Shown: positions 34,126 through 43,513, counted from the stretch's first letter. The stretch: 64,000 bases of DNA from Brevundimonas viscosa (GCF_900116065.1 NZ_FOZV01000010.1:1-64000), one strand, 5' to 3'. The notes: generated by a model from the letters alone, not told the origin. Numbers and translations are program-made.

Positions 34126-35619
34126 TCAGCCGCCGAACAGGCCGCTGACGAAGGCCCGCACCGCGGTCTCGTCGGCCGGGTTGCCGGTGTAGCGCAGGGC
34201 GCCGGTCGGCTCGAACGGCTCGTTGTTGCCGCGCGGGCGCGAGGTCCACGCCTTGTGGCCGTAGCTCAGGTCCGCATAGTTCGACGGCAGCCGCAGGATG
34301 GTCGGCTCTACGAAGATGGTGTCCGTCGCCGTGGTCGTGCCGGCGATGCGCACGTTCGGCAGCTTCGACAGCAGGTCCAGGGTGTCCAGGCAGCCGCCCG
34401 AGCAGCCGGCGTCGACCAGCACCACCACCGGGCCCTGCACGGGGTTCGGCGCGCCGGTGTCCGGAACGGCCGGGCGGCCGGCGAGGGTGAAGGTTTGCTG
34501 GCCCGCCGCGATGGCGGCGTCGAAGGCGGCGACGATCTCGCGGGTCTGCTCGATCACCGGCCCGGCCTCGGCCACGAACTGCGGATCGGCTTCCATCCGG
34601 CCCAGCGCCGCGGCGTACCAGTCGCGGTTGCCCTGGCTGGCGCGGTAGGTGATGTCGCCGGCGGCCGGCTGGCGGCTGACGGTGAACTCCGGCGTCCAGA
34701 TGCGGTTGGCGAGGCCGTAGCCGCGCGCGGTCGAGGAGTTCAGGCCCGAGCCCGAGGCGGCGCGCAGGTCCAGCACGAAGCCCTGCGGGCCGCGGATCTG
34801 CGCCACCTGGGCCTCGACCTGGGCGTTGAAGGCCGGCCAGCCGGCCTCGTCCGAGAACGAATGCACGTGCAGCCACGGCCGCCCGTCGACCGTCTCCACC
34901 GCCAGCGGCGTGGCCGGCGGCATGTAGACGGTGGCGCGGTAAGCGGCCTCGAGGTCGCCCGGCTGCAGCGACACGGGCCGGATTTCGTACTCGCGCGGCC
35001 GGCCGCGGCCGGTGCGGAAGCTGCACATCGACGGCACGCCGTCGGCGAACGGGTTGTTGCGGTTCCACAGCAGGTACGGGGCCGAGGTCGTCCGGCCGGC
35101 CTCGGTCTCGAGGTTGCCCTCCCAGCGATCCAGCTTCTCGCGGGCGAATTCCTCGATCGGGCGCAGGTTGCACTCGACCACTTCCGAGCCGACCCGCGGC
35201 GCGTTGCGCGTGCCCGGCTTGACGTAGGTCACCACATACTTCCCGTCGCGCCAGCCGGTGGTGTAGCCGGGCCAGCTGATGCCGAAGAACGGCCCCATGC
35301 CCTCGAAGGTCGGGCTGGCGGCGATGTTCGAGTCGCGGAAGCCGCGGGCGTAGTAGCGCAGCAGGTAGGAGTGGGCGTCGCCGCTGTTGGCGCGCGAGGC
35401 CATGCCCAGCGATTCCTGCAGGCCGGCGTCCAGCCAGCTGCGGAAGGTCTGGCTGGCCTGGCCCTCGACCACGGCGGCCGGGTGGTTCGCGGCCAGTTCG
35501 TCATGCATCTTCTGCAGGTCCTGGCGGGCCAGTTCGCGGAAGTCCTGGGCCGTGACGGCGCCGGCGCTGACGGCGAGGGCGAAGGCGGCGGAAGCCGCGG
35601 CGGTGAGAAGTCGGTTCAT
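34126..35619 (-). CDS. S41-family peptidase-like exported protein
   Basis: A 497-residue protein with signal peptide MNRLLTAAASAAFALAVSAGAVTA cleaved before QDFREL. The C half shows the S41 (tail-specific protease) fold: WLHVHSFSDEAGWPAFN, GPQGFVLDLRAASGSG, and the nucleophile region VVVLVDAGCSGGCLDTLDLL. In the last, Ser lies between two Cys instead of the usual GSASASE, so the active site is unusual and perhaps disulfide-shaped. No clear PDZ domain. Likely periplasmic. It is transcribed alone, facing pccA. Confidence 0.78.
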   Translation of the reverse strand: MNRLLTAAASAAFALAVSAGAVTAQDFRELARQDLQKMHDELAANHPAAVVEGQASQTFRSWLDAGLQESLGMASRANSGDAHSYLLRYYARGFRDSNIAASPTFEGMGPFFGISWPGYTTGWRDGKYVVTYVKPGTRNAPRVGSEVVECNLRPIEEFAREKLDRWEGNLETEAGRTTSAPYLLWNRNNPFADGVPSMCSFRTGRGRPREYEIRPVSLQPGDLEAAYRATVYMPPATPLAVETVDGRPWLHVHSFSDEAGWPAFNAQVEAQVAQIRGPQGFVLDLRAASGSGLNSSTARGYGLANRIWTPEFTVSRQPAAGDITYRASQGNRDWYAAALGRMEADPQFVAEAGPVIEQTREIVAAFDAAIAAGQQTFTLAGRPAVPDTGAPNPVQGPVVVLVDAGCSGGCLDTLDLLSKLPNVRIAGTTTATDTIFVEPTILRLPSNYADLSYGHKAWTSRPRGNNEPFEPTGALRYTGNPADETAVRAFVSGLFGG

Positions 35620-35804
35620 CGGTCGGTCAGCTCCGGAAGCCTTGAACAGGGAGTGGCGGCTTTAAACCCCATCGGCGCACAGCTTGCCAACCCCGTCGCC
35701 TGTCGCAGGCGAACGCCCCCGTCGGTTTACTCAGCCCCGAACGCGGCCTAATCGGGGCGCTCGCCATCACGCGACGATCACGTTCGCTTCACAGCCGGGC
35801 CTGC

Positions 35805-37790
35805 ATGTTCAAGAAGATACTGATCGCCAACCGCGGCGAGATCGCCGTCCGCATCATCAAGACCTGCCGCCGCATGGGCATCGCCACGGTTCAGGTTTAC
35901 TCGGAAGCCGACGCCGGTTCGCTGGCCGTGGAGATGGCCGACGAGGCGGTCCTCATCGGACCCGCCCCCGCCAACCAGTCCTACCTGCTGGCCGACCGCA
36001 TCGTGGAGGCCGTGCGCCAGACCGGCGCCGAGGCGGTCCATCCCGGCTTCGGCTTCCTCTCCGAGAACGCCGGCTTCGCCCGGCGGCTGCGCGACGAGGG
36101 CATCGCCTTCATCGGCCCCAACCCCGAGGCCATCGAGGCCATGGGCGACAAGATCACCTCCAAGCGCTTCGCCGCCGAGGCCGGCGTCTCCACCGTCCCG
36201 GGCCACATGGGGCTGATCGAGTCGACCGAGGAGGCCGTCCGCATCGCCCGCGAGATCGGCTATCCGGTGATGATCAAGGCCTCCGCCGGCGGCGGCGGCA
36301 AGGGCATCCGCGTCGCCCACTCCGACGACGACATGGCCGAGGGCTTCTCCGCCGTGAAGGCCGAGGCGCTCAACGCCTTCGGCGACGACCGCGTCTTCCT
36401 CGAGAAGTTCATCATCGACCCGCGCCACATCGAAATCCAGGTGCTCGGCGACAAGCACGGCAATGTGGTCCACCTGTTCGAGCGCGAATGCTCGATCCAG
36501 CGCCGCAACCAGAAGGTCATCGAGGAGGCCCCCTCCCCGCTGCTGGACCCTGAGACCCGCGCCGCCATGGGCGCCCAGGCCGTCGCCCTCGCCCGCGCCG
36601 TCAACTACGACTCCGCCGGCACCGTCGAGTTCGTCGCCGGCCAGGACAAGTCCTTCTACTTCCTCGAGATGAACACCCGTCTTCAGGTGGAGCATCCGGT
36701 CACCGAACTGATCACCGGCGTCGATCTGGTGGAACAGATGATCCGCTCCGCCTGGGGCGAGACGCTGGCCTTCGACCAGGACGAGCTGAAGATCGACGGC
36801 TGGGCCATCGAGAGCCGCATCTACGCCGAGGACCCCTACCGCGGCTTCCTGCCCTCCATCGGCCGTCTCGTCCGCTACGAGCAGCCGGAAGAAGGCCTCC
36901 ACCCCGACGGCTACACCGTGCGCAACGACTCCGGCGTCCGCGAGGGCGACGAGATCTCGATGTTCTACGACCCGATGATCGCCAAGCTGTGCGCGTGGGC
37001 CCCGACCCGGGACGAGGCGGTCGAGGGCATGGCCCGGGCGCTGGAGGACACCCACCTGGCCGGCCTCGGCCACAACGTCCCCTTCCTCGCCGCGGTCATG
37101 GACCAGCCGCGCTTCCGCTCGGGCCAGCTGTCGACCAGCTACATCAAGGACGAGTTCCCCGACGGCTTCCACGGCCTGCCCCCCTGCCCGGCCCAGGCCC
37201 GGATCATGGTCGCCGCCGCCATGGCCATGCACGAGATCCTCTCGGAACAGGCCGGCGATCCCTCCGGCCGCACCGACTGGGTCGTGCTGGTCGACAAGAC
37301 CCCGCATCCCGTCAGCCTCTCCTACGACGACGCCGAGGCGCTCGAGCTGGGGGTCGGCGACGACGCCGACCCCATCCGCCTCTCCGACATCGACTGGCGC
37401 CCCGGCCTCGCCCAGTTCCGCGCCGTGCTGGACGGCGAGCCTTTCACCGCCGAGGTCGCCCGCGCCCCCGACGGCTTCGTCATCCGCCACCGGGCGGCGA
37501 AGGCCCGCGTCCGCGTCCTCACCCCGGCCGTGGCCGCCCTCTACGCCCGCCTGCCCGAGAAACAGGCCGCCGACACCTCGAAGCTGGTCCTCTCCCCCAT
37601 GCCCGGCCTCGTCGTCGCCATCCCGGTCGAGCCGGGCCAGGAGGTCAAGGCCGGCGAGACCGTCGCCATCATCGAGGCCATGAAGATGCAGAACATCCTC
37701 AAGGCCGAGCGCGACGGCGTGGTGAAGGCGGTGTCCGCGAAGGCCGGTGACCCGGTGGCCGCCGACGACGTGCTGGTGGAGTTCGCCTAG
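35805..37790 (+). CDS. pccA: Propionyl-CoA carboxylase biotin-containing (alpha) subunit
   Basis: A 661-residue protein. The biotin carboxylase domain (about 1-445) shows IANRGEIAVRIIKTCRRMG, the loop AGGGGKGIRV, and EMNTRLQVEHPVTELITG. The linker BT domain is followed by the biotinyl domain with EAMKMQN, biotin on Lys627. IEAMKMQNIL and the overall length point to PCC alpha, which with PccB makes methylmalonyl-CoA from propionyl-CoA (odd-chain fatty acids, Val, Ile). No pccB is next to it. It differs from the window's MccA (EAMKMEH), so the two are paralogues with separate substrates. Confidence 0.9.
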   Translation: MFKKILIANRGEIAVRIIKTCRRMGIATVQVYSEADAGSLAVEMADEAVLIGPAPANQSYLLADRIVEAVRQTGAEAVHPGFGFLSENAGFARRLRDEGIAFIGPNPEAIEAMGDKITSKRFAAEAGVSTVPGHMGLIESTEEAVRIAREIGYPVMIKASAGGGGKGIRVAHSDDDMAEGFSAVKAEALNAFGDDRVFLEKFIIDPRHIEIQVLGDKHGNVVHLFERECSIQRRNQKVIEEAPSPLLDPETRAAMGAQAVALARAVNYDSAGTVEFVAGQDKSFYFLEMNTRLQVEHPVTELITGVDLVEQMIRSAWGETLAFDQDELKIDGWAIESRIYAEDPYRGFLPSIGRLVRYEQPEEGLHPDGYTVRNDSGVREGDEISMFYDPMIAKLCAWAPTRDEAVEGMARALEDTHLAGLGHNVPFLAAVMDQPRFRSGQLSTSYIKDEFPDGFHGLPPCPAQARIMVAAAMAMHEILSEQAGDPSGRTDWVVLVDKTPHPVSLSYDDAEALELGVGDDADPIRLSDIDWRPGLAQFRAVLDGEPFTAEVARAPDGFVIRHRAAKARVRVLTPAVAALYARLPEKQAADTSKLVLSPMPGLVVAIPVEPGQEVKAGETVAIIEAMKMQNILKAERDGVVKAVSAKAGDPVAADDVLVEFA

Positions 37791-37886
37791 GCTTCCACGC
37801 ACGCCGGCGATGCGATCTTTTGCGCTCGCGCAAAGCCGCCTCCGGCGATCCATGGCGACATGGCGTCGAACTGACGGGATGCCGAC

Positions 37887-38144
37887 GTGACTCTCGAAGA
37901 CCGACGCCTGCTGGCCACTGCGCTGCTGGCTCTCGCCCTCTCCGCCGCCGGCCTCGCCGCCGCGGCGGCCTGGATGGCGACCGCCCACATGGCCGCCATC
38001 GCCGCCCTGTGCGGGCCGCAGACGCCGCATTGCGGCTGGTGCGTGACGGCCGTCGCGGCCACGGCCGCCGCGCTGGGCGCCGTCGCCGCGGCCGGTCGCC
38101 TCCTCGCCGCGCCGATTCTCGCCCGAGGCCGCGTCCGGCGCTGA
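37887..38144 (+). CDS. Small membrane protein with a Cys-rich loop, unknown function
   Basis: An 85-residue product from GTG 37887. There are two Ala-rich membrane helices (about 10-37 and 51-75) joined by a short loop with three cysteines (CGPQTPHCGWC). The C terminus is basic. The loop recalls metal or disulfide sites, but I know no family. It lies 96 bp after pccA. Confidence 0.55.
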   Translation: MTLEDRRLLATALLALALSAAGLAAAAAWMATAHMAAIAALCGPQTPHCGWCVTAVAATAAALGAVAAAGRLLAAPILARGRVRR

Positions 38145-38229
38145 TCCTTCAGACGCCGCACGGGCGCCGTCTGGCGCTCGCTCGCCTTCCTGCCTAGGTT
38201 CGCCGCTTCACACGGCGGAGGGGCTCGGC

Positions 38230-40584
38230 ATGCGGCGGATCGGCCAGAAGGCGGTATTGGCGGCGGCGATGGCCATGGGGCTCGCCGGCTGCGCCACGGC
38301 CCAGGAGGCGCCCGCCGCTCCGCCGACGCCGGTCGAGGCTGTCGATCCCTTCATCGGCACGGCCGGCAAGGGCCATACCTTCCCCGGCGCCGTCGCCCCC
38401 TTCGGCATGGTCCAGCTCAGCCCGGACACCGACCACCGCTTCTTCCGCCAGAGCTACGACTGGGCCGCCGGCTACCGCTACGACGATCCGACCATCCTCG
38501 GCTTCTCCCACACCCACTTCTCGGGCACCGGCCACTCCGACCTCGGCGACGTGCTGCTGACCCCGATCTCGGGCGAGGTGAAATGGGATCCCGGCCAGGC
38601 CGACCAGCCCGGCTCGGGCTACCGCTCGCGCTACAACAAGGCCTCCGAGGTCGCCGAGCCGGGCTACTACGCCGTCAGCCTGACCGACTCCGGCGTGCGC
38701 GCCGAGCTGACCGCCGGGACCCGCGTCGGCCTGCATCGCTACAGCTTCCCGCGCAGCGCCCCGGCCCGCCTGCTGCTCGACTTCCGCAGCTCGATCTACG
38801 ACTACCCCGGCAAGGTGCTGTGGTCGCGCATCCGGCTGCATCCCGACGGCACCGTGACCGGCTTCCGCGAGACGCGCGGCTGGGCCCCGGGCCGGCAGCT
38901 CTACTTCGCCATGCGCTTCTCCCGCCCCGTGGTCGGCTACGAGCTGCGCAACCGCGAGGAGGACGTCCCCTACAACGGCTTCCGCCAGCCGGGGCGGGAC
39001 ACGACCGACCGCGCCCAAGTGCAGGGCCGGGCGCTGGAGGCCGCCTTCGACTTCGGCCCCATCGTCGGCCCGCTGCTGGTCAAGGTGGCCGTGTCCTCGG
39101 TCGACGAGGCGGGCGCGATCGCCAACCTCGAGAGCGAAGGCGCCGGCTTCGACTTCGACCGCACCCGCGCCGCGACCCGCGCGGCCTGGCAGGACGCCCT
39201 GTCTGTGGTCGAGATCGAGGCCCCCGAGGACATGCGCACCAGCCTCTACACGGCGCTGTACCACTCTCTGATCGCGCCCTCGGTGCACAGCGACGCCGAC
39301 GGCCGCTGGCGCGGCCCGGACCAGCAGGTCCACCGCTCGGACTTCACCGTCCACTCGACCTTCAGCCTTTGGGACACCTTCCGCGCCCAGCACCCGCTGC
39401 TGACCCTGGTCGCGCCGCCGGAGCGCAACGCCGACATGGTCAACTCCCTGCTGGCGGCGCAGCGGGTCAGCCCGTACGGCATCCTGCCGGTCTGGTCGTT
39501 CCATGGCCAGGAAACCTGGACCATGATCGGCTACCACGCCGTGCCGGTCATCGCCGATGCGTATCTGAAGGGCGTCCCGGGCATCGATGGCGCGGCGGCG
39601 CTGGACGCCATGGTCGCCTCGGCCACCTACCGCCCCTATGGCGGCCTCGGCGACTACATGGATCTGGGATACGTCCCGATCGACCGCGAGCCGGAAGCGG
39701 CCTCAAAGACGGTCGAATACGCCTATGACGACTGGACCATCGCCCGCATGGCCGAGCGGCTCGGCCGCGGCGAGGTGCAGGCCCTGTTCGACCGCCGCGC
39801 CGGCAACTGGCGCAACACCTTCGATCCGGAGACCCGCTTCGTGCGCGCCCGCCTCGCCGACGGGTCCTTCCGCGAGCCCTTCGATCCCACGGCCATCAAC
39901 TACGGAAGCGACTACACCGAGGGCAACGCCTGGCAGTATTCGTGGTTCGTGCCCCACGACCCGGCCGGCCTGATCGCGGCCATGGGCGGCGACGCGGCGA
40001 CGGTGGAGAAGCTCGACGCCATGTTCGAGTTCGACAACACCGGCCTCGACTACTCCCACGCCGAGGACATCGCCGGCCTGATCGGCCAGTACATCCACGG
40101 CAACGAGCCCAGCCACCACGCGGCCTACATGTACGCCTTCGCCGGCGCCCCGTGGCGCACGCAAGGGCGGCTGAAGCAGATCGTCGACAGCCAGTACCGC
40201 GCCGCGCCCGACGGCCTCAGCGGCAACGACGACGTCGGCCAGATGTCGGCCTGGCTGATGTTCACGGCGATGGGCTTCTATCCGGTGGCGCCCGGCTCGA
40301 GTCAGTACGTACTGGGCCGCCCCTTCGCCGATCGCATCGCGCTCAACCTCCACAACGGCCGCCGCTTCACCGTCACGGCCGAGGGCCTGTCGGACGAGAA
40401 CCTCTACGTCCGGTCCGTGACCCTGAACGGCCAGCCCCTGACCCGCAGCTGGATCGGCCACGAGGAGATCATGGCCGGCGGAACCCTGCACTTCGTCATG
40501 GGCGCCGAGCCGAACACGACCTGGGGCGCGCCGGCCGGGGCGCGGCCGTATTCGATGTCGGCGCACGCGATGTTCGGCAGGTAA
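38230..40584 (+). CDS. GH92-family alpha-mannosidase, lipoprotein
   Basis: A 784-residue exported glycosidase. The N terminus has a lipobox (MGLAGCATA). GH92 marks run through it: AVDPFIGTAGKGHTFPGAVA, LGFSHTHFSGTGHSD, GDYMDLGYVP, NYGSDYTEGNAWQYSWFVP, HGNEPSHHAAYMYAF and SGNDDVGQMSAWLMFTAMGF (catalytic acid/base region). GH92 enzymes are Ca2+-dependent exo-alpha-mannosidases acting on N-glycans or yeast mannan. A GH47 alpha-1,2-mannosidase is encoded next to it in the opposite direction. Confidence 0.93.
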   Translation: MRRIGQKAVLAAAMAMGLAGCATAQEAPAAPPTPVEAVDPFIGTAGKGHTFPGAVAPFGMVQLSPDTDHRFFRQSYDWAAGYRYDDPTILGFSHTHFSGTGHSDLGDVLLTPISGEVKWDPGQADQPGSGYRSRYNKASEVAEPGYYAVSLTDSGVRAELTAGTRVGLHRYSFPRSAPARLLLDFRSSIYDYPGKVLWSRIRLHPDGTVTGFRETRGWAPGRQLYFAMRFSRPVVGYELRNREEDVPYNGFRQPGRDTTDRAQVQGRALEAAFDFGPIVGPLLVKVAVSSVDEAGAIANLESEGAGFDFDRTRAATRAAWQDALSVVEIEAPEDMRTSLYTALYHSLIAPSVHSDADGRWRGPDQQVHRSDFTVHSTFSLWDTFRAQHPLLTLVAPPERNADMVNSLLAAQRVSPYGILPVWSFHGQETWTMIGYHAVPVIADAYLKGVPGIDGAAALDAMVASATYRPYGGLGDYMDLGYVPIDREPEAASKTVEYAYDDWTIARMAERLGRGEVQALFDRRAGNWRNTFDPETRFVRARLADGSFREPFDPTAINYGSDYTEGNAWQYSWFVPHDPAGLIAAMGGDAATVEKLDAMFEFDNTGLDYSHAEDIAGLIGQYIHGNEPSHHAAYMYAFAGAPWRTQGRLKQIVDSQYRAAPDGLSGNDDVGQMSAWLMFTAMGFYPVAPGSSQYVLGRPFADRIALNLHNGRRFTVTAEGLSDENLYVRSVTLNGQPLTRSWIGHEEIMAGGTLHFVMGAEPNTTWGAPAGARPYSMSAHAMFGR

Positions 40585-40596
40585 GGCAGGCCTCAG

Positions 40597-40983
40597 ATGT
40601 TCCAGGGCCCTCCGGGAAGCGGTGGAATGCACGCCAGGGCGCTCGTGGGTGCGGGTCTGGCGGTCGTGATCTTGCTCACCGCGCTGGCGGCGGAATCCGG
40701 CAACGTTGCAGCTCGAGTCGTGTCGCTGCTCATCGGTGCGGTCGCCGTTCTCTACCTGGCAAGGATCACGGATCGCCGGCTACGCGCCCGCGGCATGAGC
40801 ATCTGGTGGCTCTTGCTCTATTTTGGCCCACTGGTGACAGGCGCGGTGATCCTGGAGCGGCTCCCCCGCGACAACGAAAAGCTCATGGTGGTTGCCCTAC
40901 TTGCGGTCTGCATCGTCTCCGCACCGTTTGCGATCTGGGGCGTGGTGAAGCTCACAGGTGCGGCTCCTGTGGCGGACGAATGA
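40597..40983 (+). CDS. Small membrane protein, DUF805-like
   Basis: A 128-residue product with four predicted helices (about 13-30, 36-53, 67-85, 92-118). ARITDRRLRARGMSIWWLLL resembles the RLHDRGxSGWWLLL motif of DUF805 membrane proteins, but the match is partial. ATG 40597 or ATG 40627 could start it. It lies 12 bp after the GH92 gene and could share its transcript, though base composition is less GC-biased. Function unknown. Confidence 0.55.
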   Translation: MFQGPPGSGGMHARALVGAGLAVVILLTALAAESGNVAARVVSLLIGAVAVLYLARITDRRLRARGMSIWWLLLYFGPLVTGAVILERLPRDNEKLMVVALLAVCIVSAPFAIWGVVKLTGAAPVADE

Positions 40984-40992
40984 TCATCCCGC

Positions 40993-42390
40993 CTACGTCC
41001 GCACAAACCCCCGCAGCACATTCGCCTCCGTGCTCAGCACCAGCCGGTCGAAATCCACCCGCCGCGGCTGCGCGAACATCAGCCAGTAGTATTTCATCTG
41101 CTCCGACCACCAGTAGCCGGGGCAGTTGTCGCCCTGGGTCATCGGCCGCGTGGTGATGTCGGCCAGCGCGGTGTAGCCGTACGCCGCCTTCGAGGTGGCC
41201 TTCATGTTGCGGTAGTGGGTCGCCGTCAGGGCCCGATAGCGGTCGTCGTCCGTCATCAGCCACAGGTGCAGGCAGGCGTCGGCGAACTCGGGCCGTAGGC
41301 CGGTGCGCACCCCGCGCGGCCGCCGCGTCCGCACGTCGATCGATTCCGGGATGACGGTGAAGGCGTCCTGCAGCTCGGCGTAGCTGGTCAGGAACAGGTC
41401 GGCCTCCTCGACGCGCCCCGCCTGGGCCATCAGCCCGGACAGGTAGCCGCCCAGCACGGTCTGCGACGTCCCGGCCACGGCGCCCGTCTCGTAGTCGACC
41501 ATCGGGTACCATAGCCGCAGGTCGTAGCGTCGCCCCTGCTGGCGGCTGATGGCGCCGAGGCACTCCTCGGCCCAGCCCTTCATCTCGGCGTCGCCGAACA
41601 GCTCCCAGCTGTCCCACAGGTATTCGTAGAAGCTGTCGGCGTAGACATCGACCGAGGCGTTGCGGCTGGTGAACTCGCCCGTCTCCGCATGGATGTTGGC
41701 CGCCATCAGGCCGAGGTCGGAGCGCCGGTCCAGCGCATGCTTCATCGCCCGCTTCGCGGCCGCATAGTAGCGCTCGTCGCCGGTCAGCTGGCCCAGCACC
41801 CCGAACTCGGCGGCATAGGTGCCGATCTCGGCGAGGTTGGTCTCCGGGTCGCGCACCGCCCCGGTCCTCAGGTTCACATAGCGGTACGGCAGCCCGTGCG
41901 GCGAGGCCTCGAAGGCCTTCATCAGCCGGTCCGCGAGGTCTTTCGCCTTCGCCAGCAACACCGGGTCGCCGCTGGCCAGATGCGCCGACAGCAGGCCGCC
42001 GACGAGGCGGATGTTGGTCTCGAAGGTCTGGGCGAAGGCGTCGACGTCGAAGTCGAGACTCGTCTTCACCCAGTCCACCCCGGCCTGGAACTCGGCGTCC
42101 AGCTCCATCAGCCACAGGGTGTCCAGCGCCTCGACCAGCGACAGGCCGAGGTCGTGGCCCTCGATGAAGAAGCTCTGCGAGGTTCCCGAAACCGGATTGA
42201 TCTCGTCCTTGCCCCACGCCCGCGCGACGTAATGGTCCCACGCCCACTTGAACTCCGCTCGCACGTCGGACGCCAGCGCGCTCCAGTCCTCGCTCCGGAC
42301 ATGGCCCTGAGCGGGCAGGCCGCCCAAGGCGGCGAGGGCGGAACCGCCGGCCAGGGCGAGGGCGGAGCGGCGGGAGAAGGTCTGGCGCAT
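40993..42390 (-). CDS. GH47-family alpha-1,2-mannosidase, Tat-exported
   Basis: A 465-residue protein with a twin-arginine signal (FSRRSALALAGGSALAALGG). The (alpha/alpha)7-barrel signature motifs are FKWAWDHYVARAWG, EGHDLGLSLVEALDTLWLM, ETNIRLVGGLLSAH and LRPEFADACLHLWLMTDDDRY. The terminal Ca2+-binding Thr is in LSTEANVLRGF (T-E-A-N instead of the usual T-E-A-H). GH47 enzymes invert alpha-1,2-mannosidic bonds. They are rare in bacteria but known from Caulobacter. It faces GH92; together they could strip high-mannose glycans. Confidence 0.92.
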   Translation of the reverse strand: MRQTFSRRSALALAGGSALAALGGLPAQGHVRSEDWSALASDVRAEFKWAWDHYVARAWGKDEINPVSGTSQSFFIEGHDLGLSLVEALDTLWLMELDAEFQAGVDWVKTSLDFDVDAFAQTFETNIRLVGGLLSAHLASGDPVLLAKAKDLADRLMKAFEASPHGLPYRYVNLRTGAVRDPETNLAEIGTYAAEFGVLGQLTGDERYYAAAKRAMKHALDRRSDLGLMAANIHAETGEFTSRNASVDVYADSFYEYLWDSWELFGDAEMKGWAEECLGAISRQQGRRYDLRLWYPMVDYETGAVAGTSQTVLGGYLSGLMAQAGRVEEADLFLTSYAELQDAFTVIPESIDVRTRRPRGVRTGLRPEFADACLHLWLMTDDDRYRALTATHYRNMKATSKAAYGYTALADITTRPMTQGDNCPGYWWSEQMKYYWLMFAQPRRVDFDRLVLSTEANVLRGFVRT

Positions 42391-42521
42391 GAGGGCGAGA
42401 CTGACCCGCGTTCCGCCGCCCGGCAAGCCGCACGGCCAAGCCTGTAAGCTCCCCGTGATCACCGGAACGCGGCCCCCGGCCCTGCTTTTCAAGGTCATCC
42501 CCAACCACGGAGGCGATGGCC

Positions 42522-43451
42522 ATGCAGAATCCTTTCCGACAGCACCGACCGCAGGACGACTTCGGCCGGCGCGACGAGCATCAACAGGGCCGCTGGGAGG
42601 CCCGCGACCCGCGCTGGGACGAACGCGCCAGCTGGTCCGAGGGCGATGGCGGCCGCACTGCCGAGGCCTACCGCGACCAGGGCCAGTACGGCCAGGACCG
42701 CGAGATGTCCGGCTCCCGGGGCATGGGCTACGGGCAGTCGCAGCAGAGCCAGTACGGCGGCGGCCTGTCGACCGGCTGGACCGGGGATCGTCAGCCCCAG
42801 CCGGGCGGCTCCTTCGACCAGTACGGTTACGGCTCGCAGGCCTCCGGACAGCAGCAGCAATGGAGTCAGCCCCAGTACGGACGCGGCGACGCTGGCTCAT
42901 GGAGCGGCCCCTCGAGCCACGGCGGCGCGTCGATGGGCGGCCAGGAGCGCTGGAGCCAGGGCGGTTACGGCCAGTCCCAGGGCTACGGTCCCTCCTCCGG
43001 CTACAGCCAGGGCGGATCGTACGGCGGCTCCAGCATGGGCGGCCAGTCCGGCATGCGCACCGGCTTCGCCGGCGGCTCTCAGACGCAGGGCGGCTACGGC
43101 CAGTCCTACGGCGGCTCGCAGGCGGGCTATCCCTCGCACGGCTACGCGCCGGGCGCCCAGATCTGGGAAGGCTCGGGCTCGGGCATGGGCGGCCAGTCGC
43201 ACGAGCACCACGACTTCGAGCCGGACTACCTGCACTGGCGCCAGCAGCAGCTGTCGGCCTTCGACAACGACTACAAGAGCTGGCGTGACGAGCGGCGTCA
43301 GAAGTTCTCGTCCGACTTCTCGAGCTGGCGTCAGAACCGCCCGCGCTCCGAGGCGAGCGGCGAACACCACACCCCGGCCGAAAACCCCATCGTCGGCGAC
43401 GTGTCCGACGGCGGCACCGGCAACGCGGCCGAGGCCAAGAAGCGCCAGTAG
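42522..43451 (+). CDS. Gly/Gln/Ser/Tyr-rich low-complexity protein with C-terminal FxxD(Y/F)xxWR repeats
   Basis: A 309-residue protein. Residues ~1-45 are charged. About 50-215 are prion-like, with repeated GYGQSQ, GGSYGGSS and SMGGQ segments almost lacking Lys and aliphatic residues. The C-terminal ~100 residues are folded-looking with three 15-residue repeats: FEPDYLHWR, FDNDYKSWR, FSSDFSSWR. GGAGG is 8 bases before ATG 42522; ATG 42516 is closer and less likely. No signal peptide or membrane helix. Family unknown to me beyond similar Caulobacterales hypotheticals. A strong terminator follows. Confidence 0.75.
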   Translation: MQNPFRQHRPQDDFGRRDEHQQGRWEARDPRWDERASWSEGDGGRTAEAYRDQGQYGQDREMSGSRGMGYGQSQQSQYGGGLSTGWTGDRQPQPGGSFDQYGYGSQASGQQQQWSQPQYGRGDAGSWSGPSSHGGASMGGQERWSQGGYGQSQGYGPSSGYSQGGSYGGSSMGGQSGMRTGFAGGSQTQGGYGQSYGGSQAGYPSHGYAPGAQIWEGSGSGMGGQSHEHHDFEPDYLHWRQQQLSAFDNDYKSWRDERRQKFSSDFSSWRQNRPRSEASGEHHTPAENPIVGDVSDGGTGNAAEAKKRQ

Positions 43452-43469
43452 CGCTTCCCCCGCCTGACG

Positions 43470-43505
43470 AAAGGGCCCGGCGATCGCTCGCCGGGCCCTT
43501 TTCTG
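43470..43505 (+). terminator. Intrinsic terminator after the low-complexity protein gene
   Basis: AAAGGGCCCGGCGA-TCGC-TCGCCGGGCCCTTT is a perfect 14-bp stem with a 4-base loop followed by TCTGC (TTTTCT overall). It begins 18 bp after the stop codon. Confidence 0.88.
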
Positions 43506-43513
43506 CATTCAGT

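Noticed and set aside
35805-37790. Second methylcrotonyl-CoA carboxylase alpha subunit
   Set aside because: The biotin site EAMKMQN and the domain pattern fit propionyl-CoA carboxylase, and mccB/liuC neighbours are absent.
37795-37835. Terminator after pccA (TTTGCG-CTCG-CGCAAA)
   Set aside because: The stem is only 6 bp and lacks a following T run, so it is too weak to call.
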